From: Simmondsia chinensis
Taxonomy: Eukaryota > Streptophyta > Magnoliopsida > Caryophyllales > Simmondsiaceae
Length of the DNA: 64,000 nucleotides
Reading direction: 5' to 3'
Assembly: GCA_018398585.1 (NCBI GenBank)
Contig: JAGTTD010000001.1
Location: forward strand, 25,799,438-25,863,437
The notes beneath the pieces were generated by a model. The model saw only the letters and a list, made by a program, of their open reading frames with translations, made no database searches and was not told the DNA's origin. Shown piece after piece: positions 1 through 10,980 of this stretch. Position 1 is the stretch's first letter, and each line of letters starts with the position of its first letter. The position numbers and the translations under genes were made by a program.

Positions 1-793
1 ACTAAGTTTGTGAAATTTGGAATTTAGCTACGTTATAATGCTTTGATTTATGGAATTCTGGAAATATGATTTGAATCATGTTCTATGATGTGCAAATATG
101 AAATAAATTTATTATGCTTTGTTTTGTGGGTTGTGCCCTATGATAACGGGGAAAAGACATCTTTGAGCCCTCGATGGGGGATTATACTATCTTTATTATT
201 AGTATACTATTTGGAACGTTCCTTAGAACCCTTAGTTGGCTGGGGACCCAATTATGATAGCTAATTCTGAGCCCAGTTGCAGGGATTGTATGCAGCCACA
301 ACCAAGAGACTTAAGGCCCAAGAGTTCCGTTAATACGTTCTTAAGTTTTTCGGATAAATTTTTAGTAAGCACCTTGGCTATGCTTTTGAAATATGTATCA
401 TGTCTTTAAATAATGCTTGATCCTTGTTTCGTTGACGGATTTGTTACTTGCTGAGCTTTGTGCTCACCCTATTTTTTAACAATTTCAGACAAGACATAGT
501 AAGCTGAATGGAGAAATTCAAGGGACCTTCTGTCAACATGGTTGAAGTGGTTACAACCTTAATAGGCTTTTTATTATGTTTTATGAGTTAGTGGTTAGTT
601 ATATAGAATCCGTTTACTTTTGGAAGTCTTAGCCGATTGTTTTAAACTCCAAGGGATTGTATCATGTGTTATCCATTGTATTATAAAGCATGTTTAGAAT
701 AATATTCTTAGTATTTCACCTATGATGACCATTGGTTCCCTTGTTGGCTTATGAGTCATGGACCCAGTGTTTGCTAAGTTTGGGGTCGTGACA
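1..793 (+). repeat. Probable 3' part of an old Ty3/gypsy LTR
   Basis: No coding frame is maintained. The stretch around 447-472 reads like the 'TTGCTGAGCTTTGTGCTCAC' block often seen in LTRs of plant Ty3/gypsy (Tekay/Del-like) elements, and the segment ends GGTCGTGACA at 793, a typical CA terminus. No primer binding site follows and the 5' end lies outside the window, so it may be a 3' LTR or a solo LTR. Assignment is by resemblance only. Confidence 0.4.
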
Positions 794-814
794 TTGACTC
801 TCTCTCTGTGCCGT

Positions 815-962
815 TGGTTTTATGCTTTTTAGTTTGGGGGTCCTCGGGCATAGCCTCCCTCGAGGGTAGAAGGAGTAAGGCTGCGTACATCTCAACCACT
901 CCCCGACTCTGCATTGACGGGTGCCCTATACGCACTGGGTTTGTTGTTTTTGTTGTTGTATT
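815..962 (+). mobile_element. RTE-type LINE, 3'-terminal fragment
   Basis: Only the 3' untranslated end is present. It contains the motif series shared with six other loci in this window: GGGTCCTCGG, then CCTCGAGGGTAG, AAGGCTGCGTACATC, an ACTCCCCGACTCTGC block, CACTGGGTTTG, and a TTG-rich tail ending near 962. Such tails are typical of plant RTE LINEs and of Au-type SINEs that borrow the same 3' end; with no coding part present either source is possible. No convincing target duplication was found. Confidence 0.7.
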
Positions 963-1129
963 AAGGAGTTTCACTCCTCGATTTTGATAGAACTACAGGA
1001 AATTAGGAAATCAATAAATAATCATGGGAAGCAAGTGGTATCCGAGGAACCTGATGACACCTTCAAGCGAGATTACACACACGACTTCGCAAATAGTAAG
1101 GTTCTCAGACTTTAACTCGGGTAATCTTA

Positions 1130-1335
1130 GTTCCACTCATAATTCTAATTATGGATTAAAATTAGAATTGCCGAAGTTTGATGGGAAGGGGATCCTGAAG
1201 AACTTCATGACTGGATTAGTCATATGAAGAATATTTTTACTTCAAAAGGGTTGAAACAAGAATATCGGGTCAATTTTGTTGTACTTTGTTCCAAGGGATA
1301 TGGTCTTGGTTGGTTGGTTTATACTAAAGACTCAC
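1130..1335 (+). pseudogene. Ty3/gypsy gag fragment
   Basis: Read with one frameshift near 1190, the stretch gives LELPKFDGKG, then an ELHDWISHMKN-like segment and FTSKGLKQEYRVNF. This is the start of a retrotransposon gag (capsid) domain. It has no start codon context, no zinc knuckle and no pol downstream, and is followed by unrelated sequence. It is best read as a degraded fragment, possibly the remains of the element whose LTR lies at the left edge. Confidence is moderate because the match is short. Confidence 0.5.
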
Positions 1336-1944
1336 CCAGGTCTGCAAGGTCCGATTTTGACTTGGAAAATAAGTCATGCTGCTCGTGCAACCCTTCTTCT
1401 CGTTTGATGGTGACCTATTTTTTCAAGATGGGGAAAATTATGCAACACAACTTGCTACTCAAAATTAACCTCAATTTATTTCTCCAAAACTAAGAGATTG
1501 TTGAAGTCCTAGCGCACTCATTAAAGAGAAAGAACACACTTTTGATAAGAGGAATGCGGTAACCTGAAAGATTGTCTACTATAAGAGCAGTGTTGCTAGT
1601 GCACTCATTAAGACTCTAGTATGAATTAGGTTTCTTGTGCCACATTCCTCATTGCATGCAACTTCCTGACTTTATCAAAAGATGATGTAAGAAAATTGAA
1701 ACAAGTTATTGTTAAGGTTCATGAGGAATTGTATAACAGTGCTCTGCCACTATAAATCTGGATGCATGTCTTGACCCTGTATTCTTAGGCTCCGTTGATC
1801 TTAGGGGAAAAGTAGATTCTAGGAATTGGTTTTCATTTTTTCCGTTGTTTGGCGCTCAATATTTGACGGAAAAGATTTTTCGAAAGAAGAAAGGTTTCTA
1901 CCCATGAGTGGAAAATTATCTTCCTTATAGAATGGGGGGAGTCA
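1336..1944. other. No gene seen
   Basis: Unannotated sequence between the gag fragment and the first complete LTR element. Short frames occur but none resembles a known domain. Around 1790-1890 there are GGAAAAG-rich segments that resemble, in inverted orientation, sequence near 8690-8780. This may be a disrupted terminal-inverted-repeat element, but the match is too loose to call. Confidence 0.3.
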
Positions 1945-1949
1945 CCTTA

Positions 1950-2768
1950 TGTCACGACCCTAGCCGTGACAAAGCCCTATGCAGCAGCCGAGAGCACCAA
2001 GGAGAGAGGTTCGGGTGTCAGGGTCGGATGTCAAAGGCTCACAGTCGGGTTCCGCCCAGTTCGCAGCAGGACCGTGTCAAGGTCGCAGAGGATCATGGTC
2101 TAGGTCGGGCCAGTTCGCGACCTGGCAGCGTCACAGGGTCAGGCCAGGCAGTGTCAAGGGCTTGTCCTAGGCACCCGATAACGTCAATGGTTGGCGTTCA
2201 GCTTCAAAACGACCGTTGCAAGTGTTCCAGCAGCTCCTAAGGCGCGCCTATATCTGGAAGCATCTAGAATAATCTGGAAATGGCCAAGTTGGACGCTCCT
2301 CCAACCGATTTTCCCTCCAATATTTGAATAATTCCCTTTTCCCACCTTTATTTGAATATGTAGTTATTTCCCGCTCTTATTTGAATTCAAATACTTTCCC
2401 GCCATTATATTTCCCGCCATTTATTTGTATTTTCAGATCTAGGATTAATTATAGGAAGTTCTAGATTGTTCTTTTAATTCTCTATAAATAGGAAGCATTA
2501 GCAATGTAATAAGCATCTATTAATCAATGAAAATATGAATGAAATCCAAGAGTTCAACTCTTAATTCACTCTCATCTCATACTCTCTATTCTTTCTCTCA
2601 TCTAACTCTACTTCTTTTCTCATCTAAGTCTAAATTCACCTTCTTTCTCATCCCATACTCTCTTAAACTCTATCAATTCTCACTATCAATTCATATCTCG
2701 AGCCATTAACTCGAGGTCACGAACTTAGGAGCGTGATAAGGCAAGGTCACGAACCAAGGATCATGACA
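1950..2768 (+). repeat. E1 5' LTR
   Basis: 819 bp, TG...CA bounded. A TATA-like TATAAATA lies at 2483-2490, followed by a pyrimidine-rich stretch with repeated TCTCATCTAA-like units (about 2550-2660) that would lie in R/U5. A similar pyrimidine-rich stretch occurs in the LTRs of the elements at 9128-14917 and 59313-62658. Confidence 0.95.
2483..2490 (+). promoter_or_regulatory. TATA box of E1 LTR promoter
   Basis: TATAAATA placed about 290 bp before the LTR end. The second copy is at 4801-4808 in the 3' LTR. It is the only good TATA match in the LTR; the transcription start is inferred to lie some 30 bp downstream. Confidence 0.6.
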
Positions 2769-2770
2769 AG

Positions 2771-2783
2771 TGGTATCAGAGCC
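2771..2783 (+). other. E1 primer binding site (tRNA-Met type)
   Basis: TGGTATCAGAGCC starts two bases after the LTR end; it is complementary to the 3' end of initiator tRNA-Met and is the standard minus-strand primer site in many plant LTR elements. Confidence 0.9.
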
Positions 2784-3411
2784 ATCTTCAATCGGAGGCT
2801 CGTTATCAAAAAAAAAAAAAAAAATCCGCTGCACTCATATTTCATTCATCCGGAGGTCCAGGATCTCATCATTCAAAAAAAAAAAAAAATTGCTGTAGAA
2901 AATCCAGAACCGATCAACTTCAGCTGCATTTAGAACAGAAACCGAGCTGTGAAGTGCTGCGCAGACAAAGAACCAGCAATCCGGCACTGTCAACCTGAGG
3001 ATCCACCCGAAGAACGCAGCGATTGAGTCAATTCAGCTGGCGTCAGGTCCGAAATCAACTCTGCTCGATCCGATCGACCCGAAATCAGCTGCCGCTGTAC
3101 AGATCAAGGCCGAACTGATTCCATTACTGAGAAGTATGCTCACCTGGTTCGAATTCAGATCTGGAACTGCATTAAACAAGCTGACAATGCTGTGAGGTGC
3201 TGAATTAGATCAGATCCTGATCTGATCTGATTTAAAAAAAAAAAAAAAAAATTCAGAACCGAACTAGTGCTGTTAGGTTCCTGCGCAGACGACACCAGCG
3301 AGCTGACACTGTCAAGGCGTTGGTCCCAGCTCAAGCAGCAGCGAGTGAGGTCCAGCAGCTGAATCACTTCGCAATTAGCAGCAGTAAGTGAAGTGCCGGC
3401 AGTAGAATCAG

Positions 3412-4089
3412 ATGTCATTGCCCAATGGATCAGCTAAGCCTTGTGAAGAAATCACAATGGACTTTAAAAAAATCACAATGAAATTAAACGAGATGATAGC
3501 AACCATCGACTCCTTGGATAAGAGTCTGAAGAAGTACACGCACACCCAAGGAATTGATCCCGCAGACCATCCTAACATTAGTCACAAGATCGAGACTGTG
3601 GATAAACCGGTTGAATCAACCATCGTTGAGGAAACCGGAGGCAACCTTGATGAGGACGTGGACATAATAATCGTTGAGGAAACAACCGAGCCATTTCTAG
3701 ACGCAGCACCGGAACCTGAAGAACATCTGGACAGCCAAGAACTCAGCCTTGATCAGCTACTGCAGCCTCATGAATGGCCTGGTGATGTTAGAGAAAAATC
3801 GGTACAACCATTCCTTGAGGAATCACATGAAACAATAGCTGTGCGCAACAACATGGTGACCTTGGCCGTACCTAGTGACCAACAGCAACATGATGATCCA
3901 ATGCACAAAGAACCGTGGCTGTGGGTAACCAAGGACGTGCAGCAGCGAAGGTTACAAGGTTACATTGTCAATGCCAATGTCAAGGCCCAAGTATGGGAGC
4001 GCTTTCCTGGAACTGGAATTGGCACTAAAAACGCAGCTCATCTAAACCTACCTTGTCCTGACTTGACCTCAAGAAAAGGGATCGGGTAG
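3412..4089 (+). CDS. Gag-position ORF of non-autonomous element E1
   Basis: An intact 225-residue frame is the only sizeable coding region of the element. Residues 10-45 are rich in regularly spaced hydrophobic residues (FKKITMKLNEMIATIDSL) and could form a coiled coil. Residues 60-130 are strongly acidic and contain two related copies of an (I)IVEET motif. I see no CCHC zinc knuckle, no DSG protease motif and no YxDD. The position just after the leader is where gag normally sits, so it may be a reduced structural protein, or may simply keep the RNA translatable. Three A-runs precede it in the leader (near 2810, 2878 and 3235). No function can be assigned from sequence; that the frame is open fits the young age of the copy. 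Confidence 0.65.
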   Translation: MSLPNGSAKPCEEITMDFKKITMKLNEMIATIDSLDKSLKKYTHTQGIDPADHPNISHKIETVDKPVESTIVEETGGNLDEDVDIIIVEETTEPFLDAAPEPEEHLDSQELSLDQLLQPHEWPGDVREKSVQPFLEESHETIAVRNNMVTLAVPSDQQQHDDPMHKEPWLWVTKDVQQRRLQGYIVNANVKAQVWERFPGTGIGTKNAAHLNLPCPDLTSRKGIG

Positions 4090-4233
4090 AACTCTTTGTG
4101 TACTTAAGTGCTTAGTGGTTAATATGATGTAATAAATAAAAGGGAAAAAAAAAAATCTAAGTACTTAGTAAAAGATGCTAGTAGTGTATGTACTAGGAAA
4201 ATATATTGTAATAGCTAGAAAGTTAATGATGTC

Positions 4234-4266
4234 CTTGAGGACAAGGACAAACTGAAGGGGAAGGGA
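4234..4266 (+). other. E1 conserved 12-mer and polypurine tract
   Basis: CTTGAGGACAAG (4234-4245) is followed, exactly 22 nt before the 3' LTR, by a purine tract GAAGGGGAAGGGA that would prime plus-strand synthesis. The same block at the same spacing occurs at 14464-14475 and 61958-61969. Confidence 0.85.
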
Positions 4267-4267
4267 T

Positions 4268-5086
4268 TGTCACGACCCTAGCTGTGACAAAGCCCTATGC
4301 AGCAGCCGAGAGCACCAAGGAGAGAGGTTCGGGTGTCAAGGTCGGATGTCAAAGGCTCACAGTCGGGTTCCGCCCAGTTCGCAGCAGGACCGTGTCAAGG
4401 TCGCAGAGGATCATGGTCTAGGTCGGGCCAGTTCGCGACCTGGCAGCGTCACAGGGTCAGGCCAGGCAGTGTCAAGGGCTTGTCCTAGGCACCCGATAGC
4501 GTCAATGGTTGGCGTTCAGCTTCAAAATGACCGTTGCAAGTGTTCCAGCAGCTCCTAAGGCGCGCCTATATCTGGAAGCATCTAGAATAATCTGGAAATG
4601 GCCAAGTTGGGCGCTCCTCCAACCGATTTTCCCTCCAATATTTGAATAATTCCCTTTTCCCGCCTTTATTTGAATATGTAGTTATTTCCCGCTCTTATTT
4701 GAATTCAAATACTTTCCCGCCATTATATTTCCCGCCATTTATTTGTATTTTCAGATCTAGGATTAATTATAGGAAGTTCTAGATTGTTCTTTTAATTCTC
4801 TATAAATAGGAAGCATTAGCAATGTAATAAGCATCTATTAATCAATGAAATTATGAATGAAATCCAAGAGTTCAACTCTTAATTCACTCTCATCTCATAC
4901 TCTCTATTCTTTCTCTCATCTAACTCTACTTCTTTTCTCATCTAAGTCTAAATTCACCTTCTTTCTCATCCCATATTCTCTTAAACTCTATCAATTCTCA
5001 CTATCAATTCATATCTCGAGCCATTAACTCGAGGTCACGAACTTAGGAACGTGATAAGGCAAGGTCACGAACCAAGGATCGTGACA
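4268..5086 (+). repeat. E1 3' LTR
   Basis: 819 bp, collinear with the 5' LTR and nearly identical to it. The differences noticed by eye are mostly transitions (for example TAGCCGTG versus TAGCTGTG near the start). Followed by the CCTTA target duplication. Confidence 0.95.
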
Positions 5087-5091
5087 CCTTA

Positions 5092-5744
5092 TGGCTCATA
5101 AAGTTCAGTTTATTTATTAGTATAATCTGGATCGAACCAAAGTAAACTTGATGGGATCATACATCGTTAAAGGTCATAGTGTCGGATGGGGATTGTATTG
5201 GAGAATGACCAATCAAATCCTATTTTAGACCAAATTCTATGGTTCGTTTTGATTTTTGATCCGAACTGATATTTTATATTAAAGGTTTTCATTATTTTGT
5301 ACTTGAATCAAGGCCAAAGATAAATAAAAATCTGCCAAAAAAATTGAGGACGGACTACATAATAATCAGTTTGGTGAACTTATAGACTTAATATCCAAAT
5401 CTAATTCGGGTTTACGGTCTGGATTACTCCTTGAATACCCCTGTCACCACTGGCCCTCTATGTGAGTTCTCAATTTGTTGTTTAACTTGGAAGTGACCAT
5501 CTTGAATTAGTAGAAGTTCTTATTGTTCAAACCCCGATCCATACTAAAACGAAGACTGAAGAATAAAATTTACAGTACCGATTTTTTTTAGTGTTAGACC
5601 ACATTTAGTTGATTTGGTCTAAGTTTTATTTTGAATCCTATTTTATCATGTTTAAAATATTAATTATACTAATTTTGCATTCAACTAAAAAAAATGTATT
5701 AATCCAAATGAAGAATTGTGGATAGGGTTTAATATTGAATAAGG
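5092..5744. other. No gene seen
   Basis: AT-rich sequence without a supported gene, RNA or repeat boundary. It continues the sequence interrupted by E1 (the empty site would read GTCACCTTATGGCTC). Confidence 0.4.
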
Positions 5745-5760
5745 CATATTGTTTACTGAA

Positions 5761-7616
5761 TAACAACAAACAACCGTCCCAGTGCTATAAGGGCTTCTGC
5801 CGGAGCAGGGTTTTTTTTGGGGGGGGGGGGGGGGGGGGGGGGGGGGTGGGGGGAGGTTAGATGTACGAAGTCTTACCCCTTCAGGGTGTTACCCTAAAGA
5901 GAGGCTGTGTCCGAGAGCTCCCAACTTTTGAAAGTAGGAAGCAGGAGGCAAGTTGCAAGAAGCAGGAGGCGCACAAAACCGTGAAACGATGAAACAGTAG
6001 TAAAGCATCTAGCATCAAAGCACAAGGCAAAGCATAAAGCAACGAGAGTAGGACAACTGAGGATGCTATTGGCTCAATCCGTTGTGCTCCTCTCTCCTAA
6101 ATTGCTATGTTATCTACCCCTATTCTAGCTTGCCACGCCGCTCTATCTAAGGCCATCTCCTAGGGGGGTGAGGTTGTGTCTAATTGTTTCCATCCAGCTT
6201 TTCTTTGGCCTGCCTCTACCTCTCCTCCCATACATAATATGGAGTTGTTTGCATCTTCGAACAGGGGCAGCGGTCGGTCTCCTCCTAATATGCCCAAATC
6301 ATCGCAAACGTTGCTTTATCAGCTTATCCTTGATTAGGGCCACGCCTAGTTTGCTTCTTATAACATTATTTCTAATCCGGTCCTTCCTAGTATGCCCACA
6401 CATCCATCGCAGCATCAACATTCGGCACCATAGGACATGGCTGGTTTCACTACCGTCTTATAGTATTTTCCCTTTAGCTGGAGAGGGAACCTTCTATCGC
6501 ATAGTATTGCAGAGGCCATTTTCCGATTATACCATCCCACTTTACCAGTTGTTGACATCCTTGTCTACTCTGCTGTCCTGTTGCATCATCGAGCCCAAAT
6601 ATCTGAAGCATTCTTTTTTTGTTATGCGTTCTGATCCAATCTTTACATCCTCTCCGCTTAGGTTGGTTGTGGTACAAAATTTTAAATTCCATATACTCGG
6701 TTTTTGTTCAACTTAGCCTTAAGCCTTTAGATTCCAAGGCACTTCTCCAAAGTTCTAGCTTCTCATTTACTTCTCATCTTAACTTGCTCACCAAAACTAT
6801 ATCATCAGTGCAAAGCATACACCAAGTTACCTCCTTTTGAATGTGTCTATTGAGCTCATCCATAACCAAAATAAATAGGAAAGGGCTCAGAGTTGACCCT
6901 TGATGTAACCCAACTGTAATTGGGAAAGCATTAGTCTCCCCTTACGCTATAGGCATGTTTGTTGATGTGCCTTAATAAATGTGTTTAATGACTCGGATAT
7001 ATGCTATGGGGATGCCCTTCTTCTCCAAAACTCTTCATAACACCTCTCTTGGCGCTCTATCATTCGCCTTCTCCAAATCAATGAAGACCATGTGTAGATC
7101 CTTTTGTTTACTTCTGTAATATTCAGTAGTACGCCTTAGGAGATGTATCGCTTCCATCATAGATCTACCCGACATAAATCCAAACTGGTTCTCTAAGACT
7201 TCTGCTTGTTACCATAACCTCCTTTCTATGACTCGCTCCCTTCACTTCATAGTATGCTCATGAGTTTGATCCCCATGTAGTTGGCACAACTCTAAATGTC
7301 GCATTTGTTCTTATGGATTGGTATCAGGATGCTCTTCCTTCACTCCTCAGGCATCTTCTTATCTTTAAGAATTAGGTTGAATAATAACCAACTTATGCCC
7401 TTCTGCTCGATGCATCTCCATGCCTCAATGGGTATACCATTTGGTCCAGCTGTCTTACCCCTATCCATCTTCTTCAACGCATCCCTGACTTCCTCATGTC
7501 TGATGCGCTTGTAATAACAGTAGTTATAGTACTCCTCAGATAACTCGAGTTCTCTTAGGGAAATGTTTGTTCTCTTTTTTCATTGAACAAGTTGTAAAAA
7601 TATTCCTTCCACCTTT
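5761..7616 (-). mobile_element. RTE-clade LINE, 5'-truncated (L-b)
   Basis: 1856 bp on the minus strand, flanked by a perfect 16-bp target duplication CATATTGTTTACTGAA (5745-5760 and 7617-7632). Read right to left it encodes the second half of a LINE reverse transcriptase: ERWKEYFYNLFNE at the truncated start, then VFIDLEKANDRAPREVL, HQGSTLSPFLF, an active-site-like TDD at 6801-6809, FPLQLKGKYYKTVVKPAM, and the C-terminal [13 protein letters not shown]...FGHIRRRP...GRGRPKKSW region. The usual [F/Y]ADD reads CTDD. Frameshifts and stops break the frame, so it is dead. No endonuclease is present. The 3' end at 5761 is a (TTG)n-type tail followed by the shared LINE tail, with a long G-run (about 5819-5853) in the C-rich segment of the 3' UTR. 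Confidence 0.93.
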
Positions 7617-7770
7617 CATATTGTTTACTGAACGCAGGAAAAAATATTTTTACATTAAATATTTTATTTCCTGGAATAAGATAACTTTTCCAAAGCTAAA
7701 TGAATCTAGATGTTACTTTATCATTGTTTCATTAGGACGATTTTTTTTCATTTTGTACTATCAAATGATG

Positions 7771-8503
7771 GGGCGGAGTATTGACCAATGAAACAACATC
7801 ATATACAAAAGATGAAGGTCGCGGAAATGAGGATGCTGCGGTGGATGTGTGGACACACAAGGAAGGACAGGATCAGGAACGACGTTGTAAGAGGCAAACT
7901 GCGCGTGGCCTCGATTGAGGATAAATTAAGGGAGCAACGTTTGAGGTGGTTTGGACATGTTAGGAGGAGACCAACCATTGCTCCTGTCAGGAGATGCGAA
8001 CAGCTCCATACTACGCTAGGCAGGAGAGGGAGAGGCAGGCCAAAGAAGAGATGACTGGAGACGATTCGATAAGACCTCACCCACCTAAACCTACGGGAGG
8101 AGATGACCCTAGATAGAGCTCGGTGGAGGGATAGCATAGGGGTAGCCGATGTAGTGGCTTAGAGTAGATGAGCTTATTATTGCTAACACTAGTGTTTCTA
8201 GGCGTCTTTGGCTACTTGCCTATTATTTGCCTTGCTGTGGCCTTCCATCGAGTTTTGCTTCATAATGCTTGCCTTGTGCTACGTTTTGCCCTTATGCTTT
8301 GTTGCTCTCATGCTGCCATGCTTCTATGCTGCCATGCTCCTCAGGTTGGGGGTTCCCAGAAACAGTCTCGCTTTAGGGTAGCACCCTGAGGAGGGAAGGC
8401 TGCGTACATCCCTGCCCGCGCCCCCCGCCCCCCCCCCCCCCCCCCTTCTCCTGGCGACCCTGCTTATGTGGAAGTCCTTGAAGCACTAGGACTATTGTTG
8501 TTG
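7771..8503 (+). mobile_element. RTE-clade LINE, 5'-truncated (L-c)
   Basis: 733 bp with an 18-bp target duplication TTGTACTATCAAATGATG (7753-7770 and 8504-8521). Coding remnant 7771-8160 starts at GAEYWP and gives [34 protein letters not shown] and RRGRGRPKK, then meets TGA and TAA where relatives have SWMETIRQ. This is the region C-terminal to the reverse transcriptase. The 3' UTR carries a long C-run at about 8421-8445 and ends in (TTG)4. Inserted in the opposite orientation to the LINE just to its left. Confidence 0.93.
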
Positions 8504-8521
8504 TTGTACTATCAAATGATG

Positions 8522-8785
8522 ATTATATATTGCTTGAAGAGTTAATTTGGTTTAGCTATTACTTATCATATATGTTGTATCACTATTTATATTCTTCTAT
8601 AAGAAATATAAGATGATTTGTAGACAATTTTTTCTACTAAACTAAACAAGGGAACATTATTAATAAGGTGGAATCATGTTTTTGTTGAAACAAACAACAA
8701 AAATCCTGGAAACGGATTTTGATTTTCCTTCAAAAATATTTTCTAAAGGAAAACATTTTCCGAAGGAAGAGGACTGACATTGTGC
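8522..8785. other. No gene seen
   Basis: AT-rich spacer between a LINE and the outer LTR element. Near 8690-8780 it has a GGAAAAC/CCTTTCC-rich segment that may be a terminal repeat of an older disrupted element; no firm call is possible. Confidence 0.3.
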
Positions 8786-8790
8786 CAAAT

Positions 8791-9083
8791 TGATGCAACA
8801 GTAAAGAAGAGGAGACATAGTATTTAATTAGATTGTGTTAGACTATTTGATAGCACTAGAATAGAATATATCTCTTTAGCTAATAGGATATTTATATTTA
8901 TTTAGATTAATAGGATAATTTAATTGTTTTTATTGAGGGAAGTAGTCTTTTAGTTAATTTCATATATATTCTTTAGTTATTTGAGAGGGTTTTTCTATAA
9001 GTATAGATTTTTAATTCATTATTTTTTAATTTCGGAGAAATAAAATTCAGTTGAGTTTTTGAGTAGCAAGTTATACGACATCA
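8791..9083 (+). repeat. E0 5' LTR
   Basis: 293 bp, alignable along its length to 16332-16636, sharing blocks such as TATATCTCTTTAG, GGGAAGTAGT and GAGTTGAGTTTTTGAGTAGC. Confidence 0.88.
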
Positions 9084-9127
9084 ATGTGGTATTAGAGCTT
9101 GATTATGGATGCAGCCATAGAGCAGTT

Positions 9128-9547
9128 TGTTATGATCTGGTTTTGTGTAGCTCATTGTTGTGCTTTGTTGTTGTATTAGCTAGTTGAGCGTTTGTCACTT
9201 GGTCAGTAGAGTGCTGCGTTTTGTTAAGCCAAATTGTATTTCTGGTTGTTGGCGCCAAAGCTTTTGAAATGTTAGTTAAGTCGGTTGTGGTCTAGTTTGG
9301 GTCAATAGTGGCGGCTAGGCTTTTCTAAGTCGGTTAAGTCATGTCTTGAAGCAATGTATCTAGATTTCTATTAATAGTTTGTTCAAGTGTAAGTTTGAGG
9401 CATTCAATGAAAATTCATAATATCTTTTGAGATTTTTCTCTCTAATTCTCATCTACCTCTCTAATCTCTCATCGAACTTTCAATTCTCTTCTCACCTAAT
9501 CTGTCACTTTCACAAGTTAACTTCAATCTTTGAATTGAAGCTTAACA
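9128..9547 (+). repeat. E2 5' LTR
   Basis: 420 bp; about fourteen differences from the 3' copy by eye. The last ~120 bp are pyrimidine-rich (TCTCTCTAATTCTCATC), like the LTRs at 1950 and 59313. Confidence 0.95.
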
Positions 9548-9633
9548 TTTGGTATCAGAGCCTGTTACTTGCTGTTAATCGATCATTTGCAGCTTGATTC
9601 GAACTGGCGAAGTCTAAAAAGAACAATTCAAAT

Positions 9634-10980
9634 ATGTCTAGTGGAGTAACTACCAGATCAGGAGCTGGAGCTGGAAATCCAGCTGCATTTGTGGATCCAA
9701 ATGTGTCCTTTGATGCGGTAGTTGGTGCTAATGCACCAAGGAAGTGCAATTTGTTACAAATGATCAATTGAAGCAACTCATGGATGAGATGTACATTCGG
9801 TTTCAGAATTTGCATCAGAATGGCATTGATCAATTGATGCAAATGCAAATAGATAGTGATAAGAAGCATGAAGATATAATGTCGCAGAAGTTACAAAGCT
9901 TTGAGGTCAAGCTTACTGAATTGCAAAATTAGGTTAATAGATAAGGAGAGTCATCTGTAATTGGAGTACTTCGATCCTGCAAGTCAATTGATACCTCCAC
10001 CTGAAGCGGTGCATTCACAACCTCATAATGTAGTTGAGGAACCTAGAAACAGATCACTCGATAGACCTCCTTCGGTTCAAGTGACTGCTAGGCCTCAAGA
10101 TCGTATGCATTCATCTGAGATCAGACCTCAAGAGGTTGAAGCAGCTGCAAGAACACGAGATCATCCAATTGAGCAAGTGCAATCTCGATCATCAGGCATA
10201 AATTCAGAACAGAATGATCGTCCTCCTGATTCTTATGTGCAATGTAGAACTCCTTCTGAGGACATTGGACATTAAGATCGTCCACCTTATCAGCATTATC
10301 AGCATCGATCAGAAAGCAATGATGCAACATCGAATGGAAGAAGTAGTGTTGCCAGACAACCTCGAGTTCAGATTGATCATTTTGATGGCAAATAGCCTCA
10401 ATTGTGGTTGAGGAGATGTGATCGGTATTTTCATTTCTACAACATAAGAGAAGCAGAGAAAGTGGAATTGGTAGCAGTCCACCTCCATGGAGATCATGAG
10501 GTATGGTTCTATAGTTTGTTGAAAAGCAATCCTACTCTTTCTTAGGCTGAAATTTGTGGAAGAGTTATGTAAGCGTTATGGTGATGAGGATTCCAGTGAT
10601 ATCGTTGATAACTTTAATAAGGTGTTTCAAACAACAACCATAAAGGAGTACATGACGAGATTTGAGAATCTAAAGGCAAGTATGATAGCCACTTATCCTC
10701 AAGCGACTGAGGCATATTATGTCTCAAGTTTTATAAGTGGTTTGAAACCAAGAATTAAAAATCTTGTGAAGCAATTGGACCTAGAACTCTATCCTAGGCT
10801 TATACAAAAGCCAAGCTTCTTGAAGCTACTGCCCTCACTTCAAGTGACAGAACTAAGTTCAAGGGAGGAAGTTCTAAACCCTATTAGAGACATCTCGTTC
10901 GGTTGAGAGGAAGCTCTCAAGACTGTGTTATAAGTGTAATCAGCCTTATCAACCAAGGCACAAGTGCAGTTCTAAGTTCT
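9634..10980 (+). pseudogene. gag of chromovirus E2
   Basis: The frame opens at 9634 (MSSGVTTRSGAG), shifts near 9740, then runs KQLMDEMYIRFQNLHQNGID as a probable coiled coil (9744-9932). A Pro/Gln/Arg-rich linker (9961-10275, with repeated RPQ motifs and DHPIEQVQ) follows. The capsid-like core spans about 10330-10870, including QIDHFDGK, WLRRCDRYFHFYN, FVEELCKRYG and YMTRFENL. A zinc knuckle CYKCNQPYQPRHKC lies near 10925-10970. Stops (10275, about 10396 and 10543) and frameshifts interrupt it. The RPQ...DHP(I/N)EQVQ linker reappears in the ORF at 61148-61927, linking E2 to the non-autonomous element there. Confidence 0.85.

Larger units (their letters stand above)
1950..5086 (+). mobile_element. 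Young non-autonomous LTR retrotransposon (E1)
   Basis: A complete element of 3137 bp. Two 819-bp LTRs (1950-2768 and 4268-5086) begin TGTCACGACC and end GTGACA/ATGACA, flanked by a perfect 5-bp target duplication CCTTA (1945-1949, 5087-5091). A primer binding site TGGTATCAGAGCC (2771-2783, tRNA-Met type) follows the 5' LTR, and a purine tract (4254-4266) precedes the 3' LTR. The LTRs differ at only about ten positions by eye, so insertion is recent. The interior has a single 225-codon frame and no protease, reverse transcriptase or integrase, so the element must rely on proteins from elsewhere. The block CTTGAGGACAAG at 4234-4245 is shared with the chromovirus at 9128-14917 and the element at 59313-62658, which suggests a common lineage. 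Confidence 0.95.

Noticed and set aside
6168..6716. A 182-codon plus-strand frame
   Set aside because: It is the exact antisense of a LINE reverse transcriptase C-terminal region on the minus strand.
1790..8780. Possible very large element with GGAAAA-rich inverted ends around E1 and two LINEs
   Set aside because: Only loose similarity of low-complexity AT-rich ends; no target duplication found.
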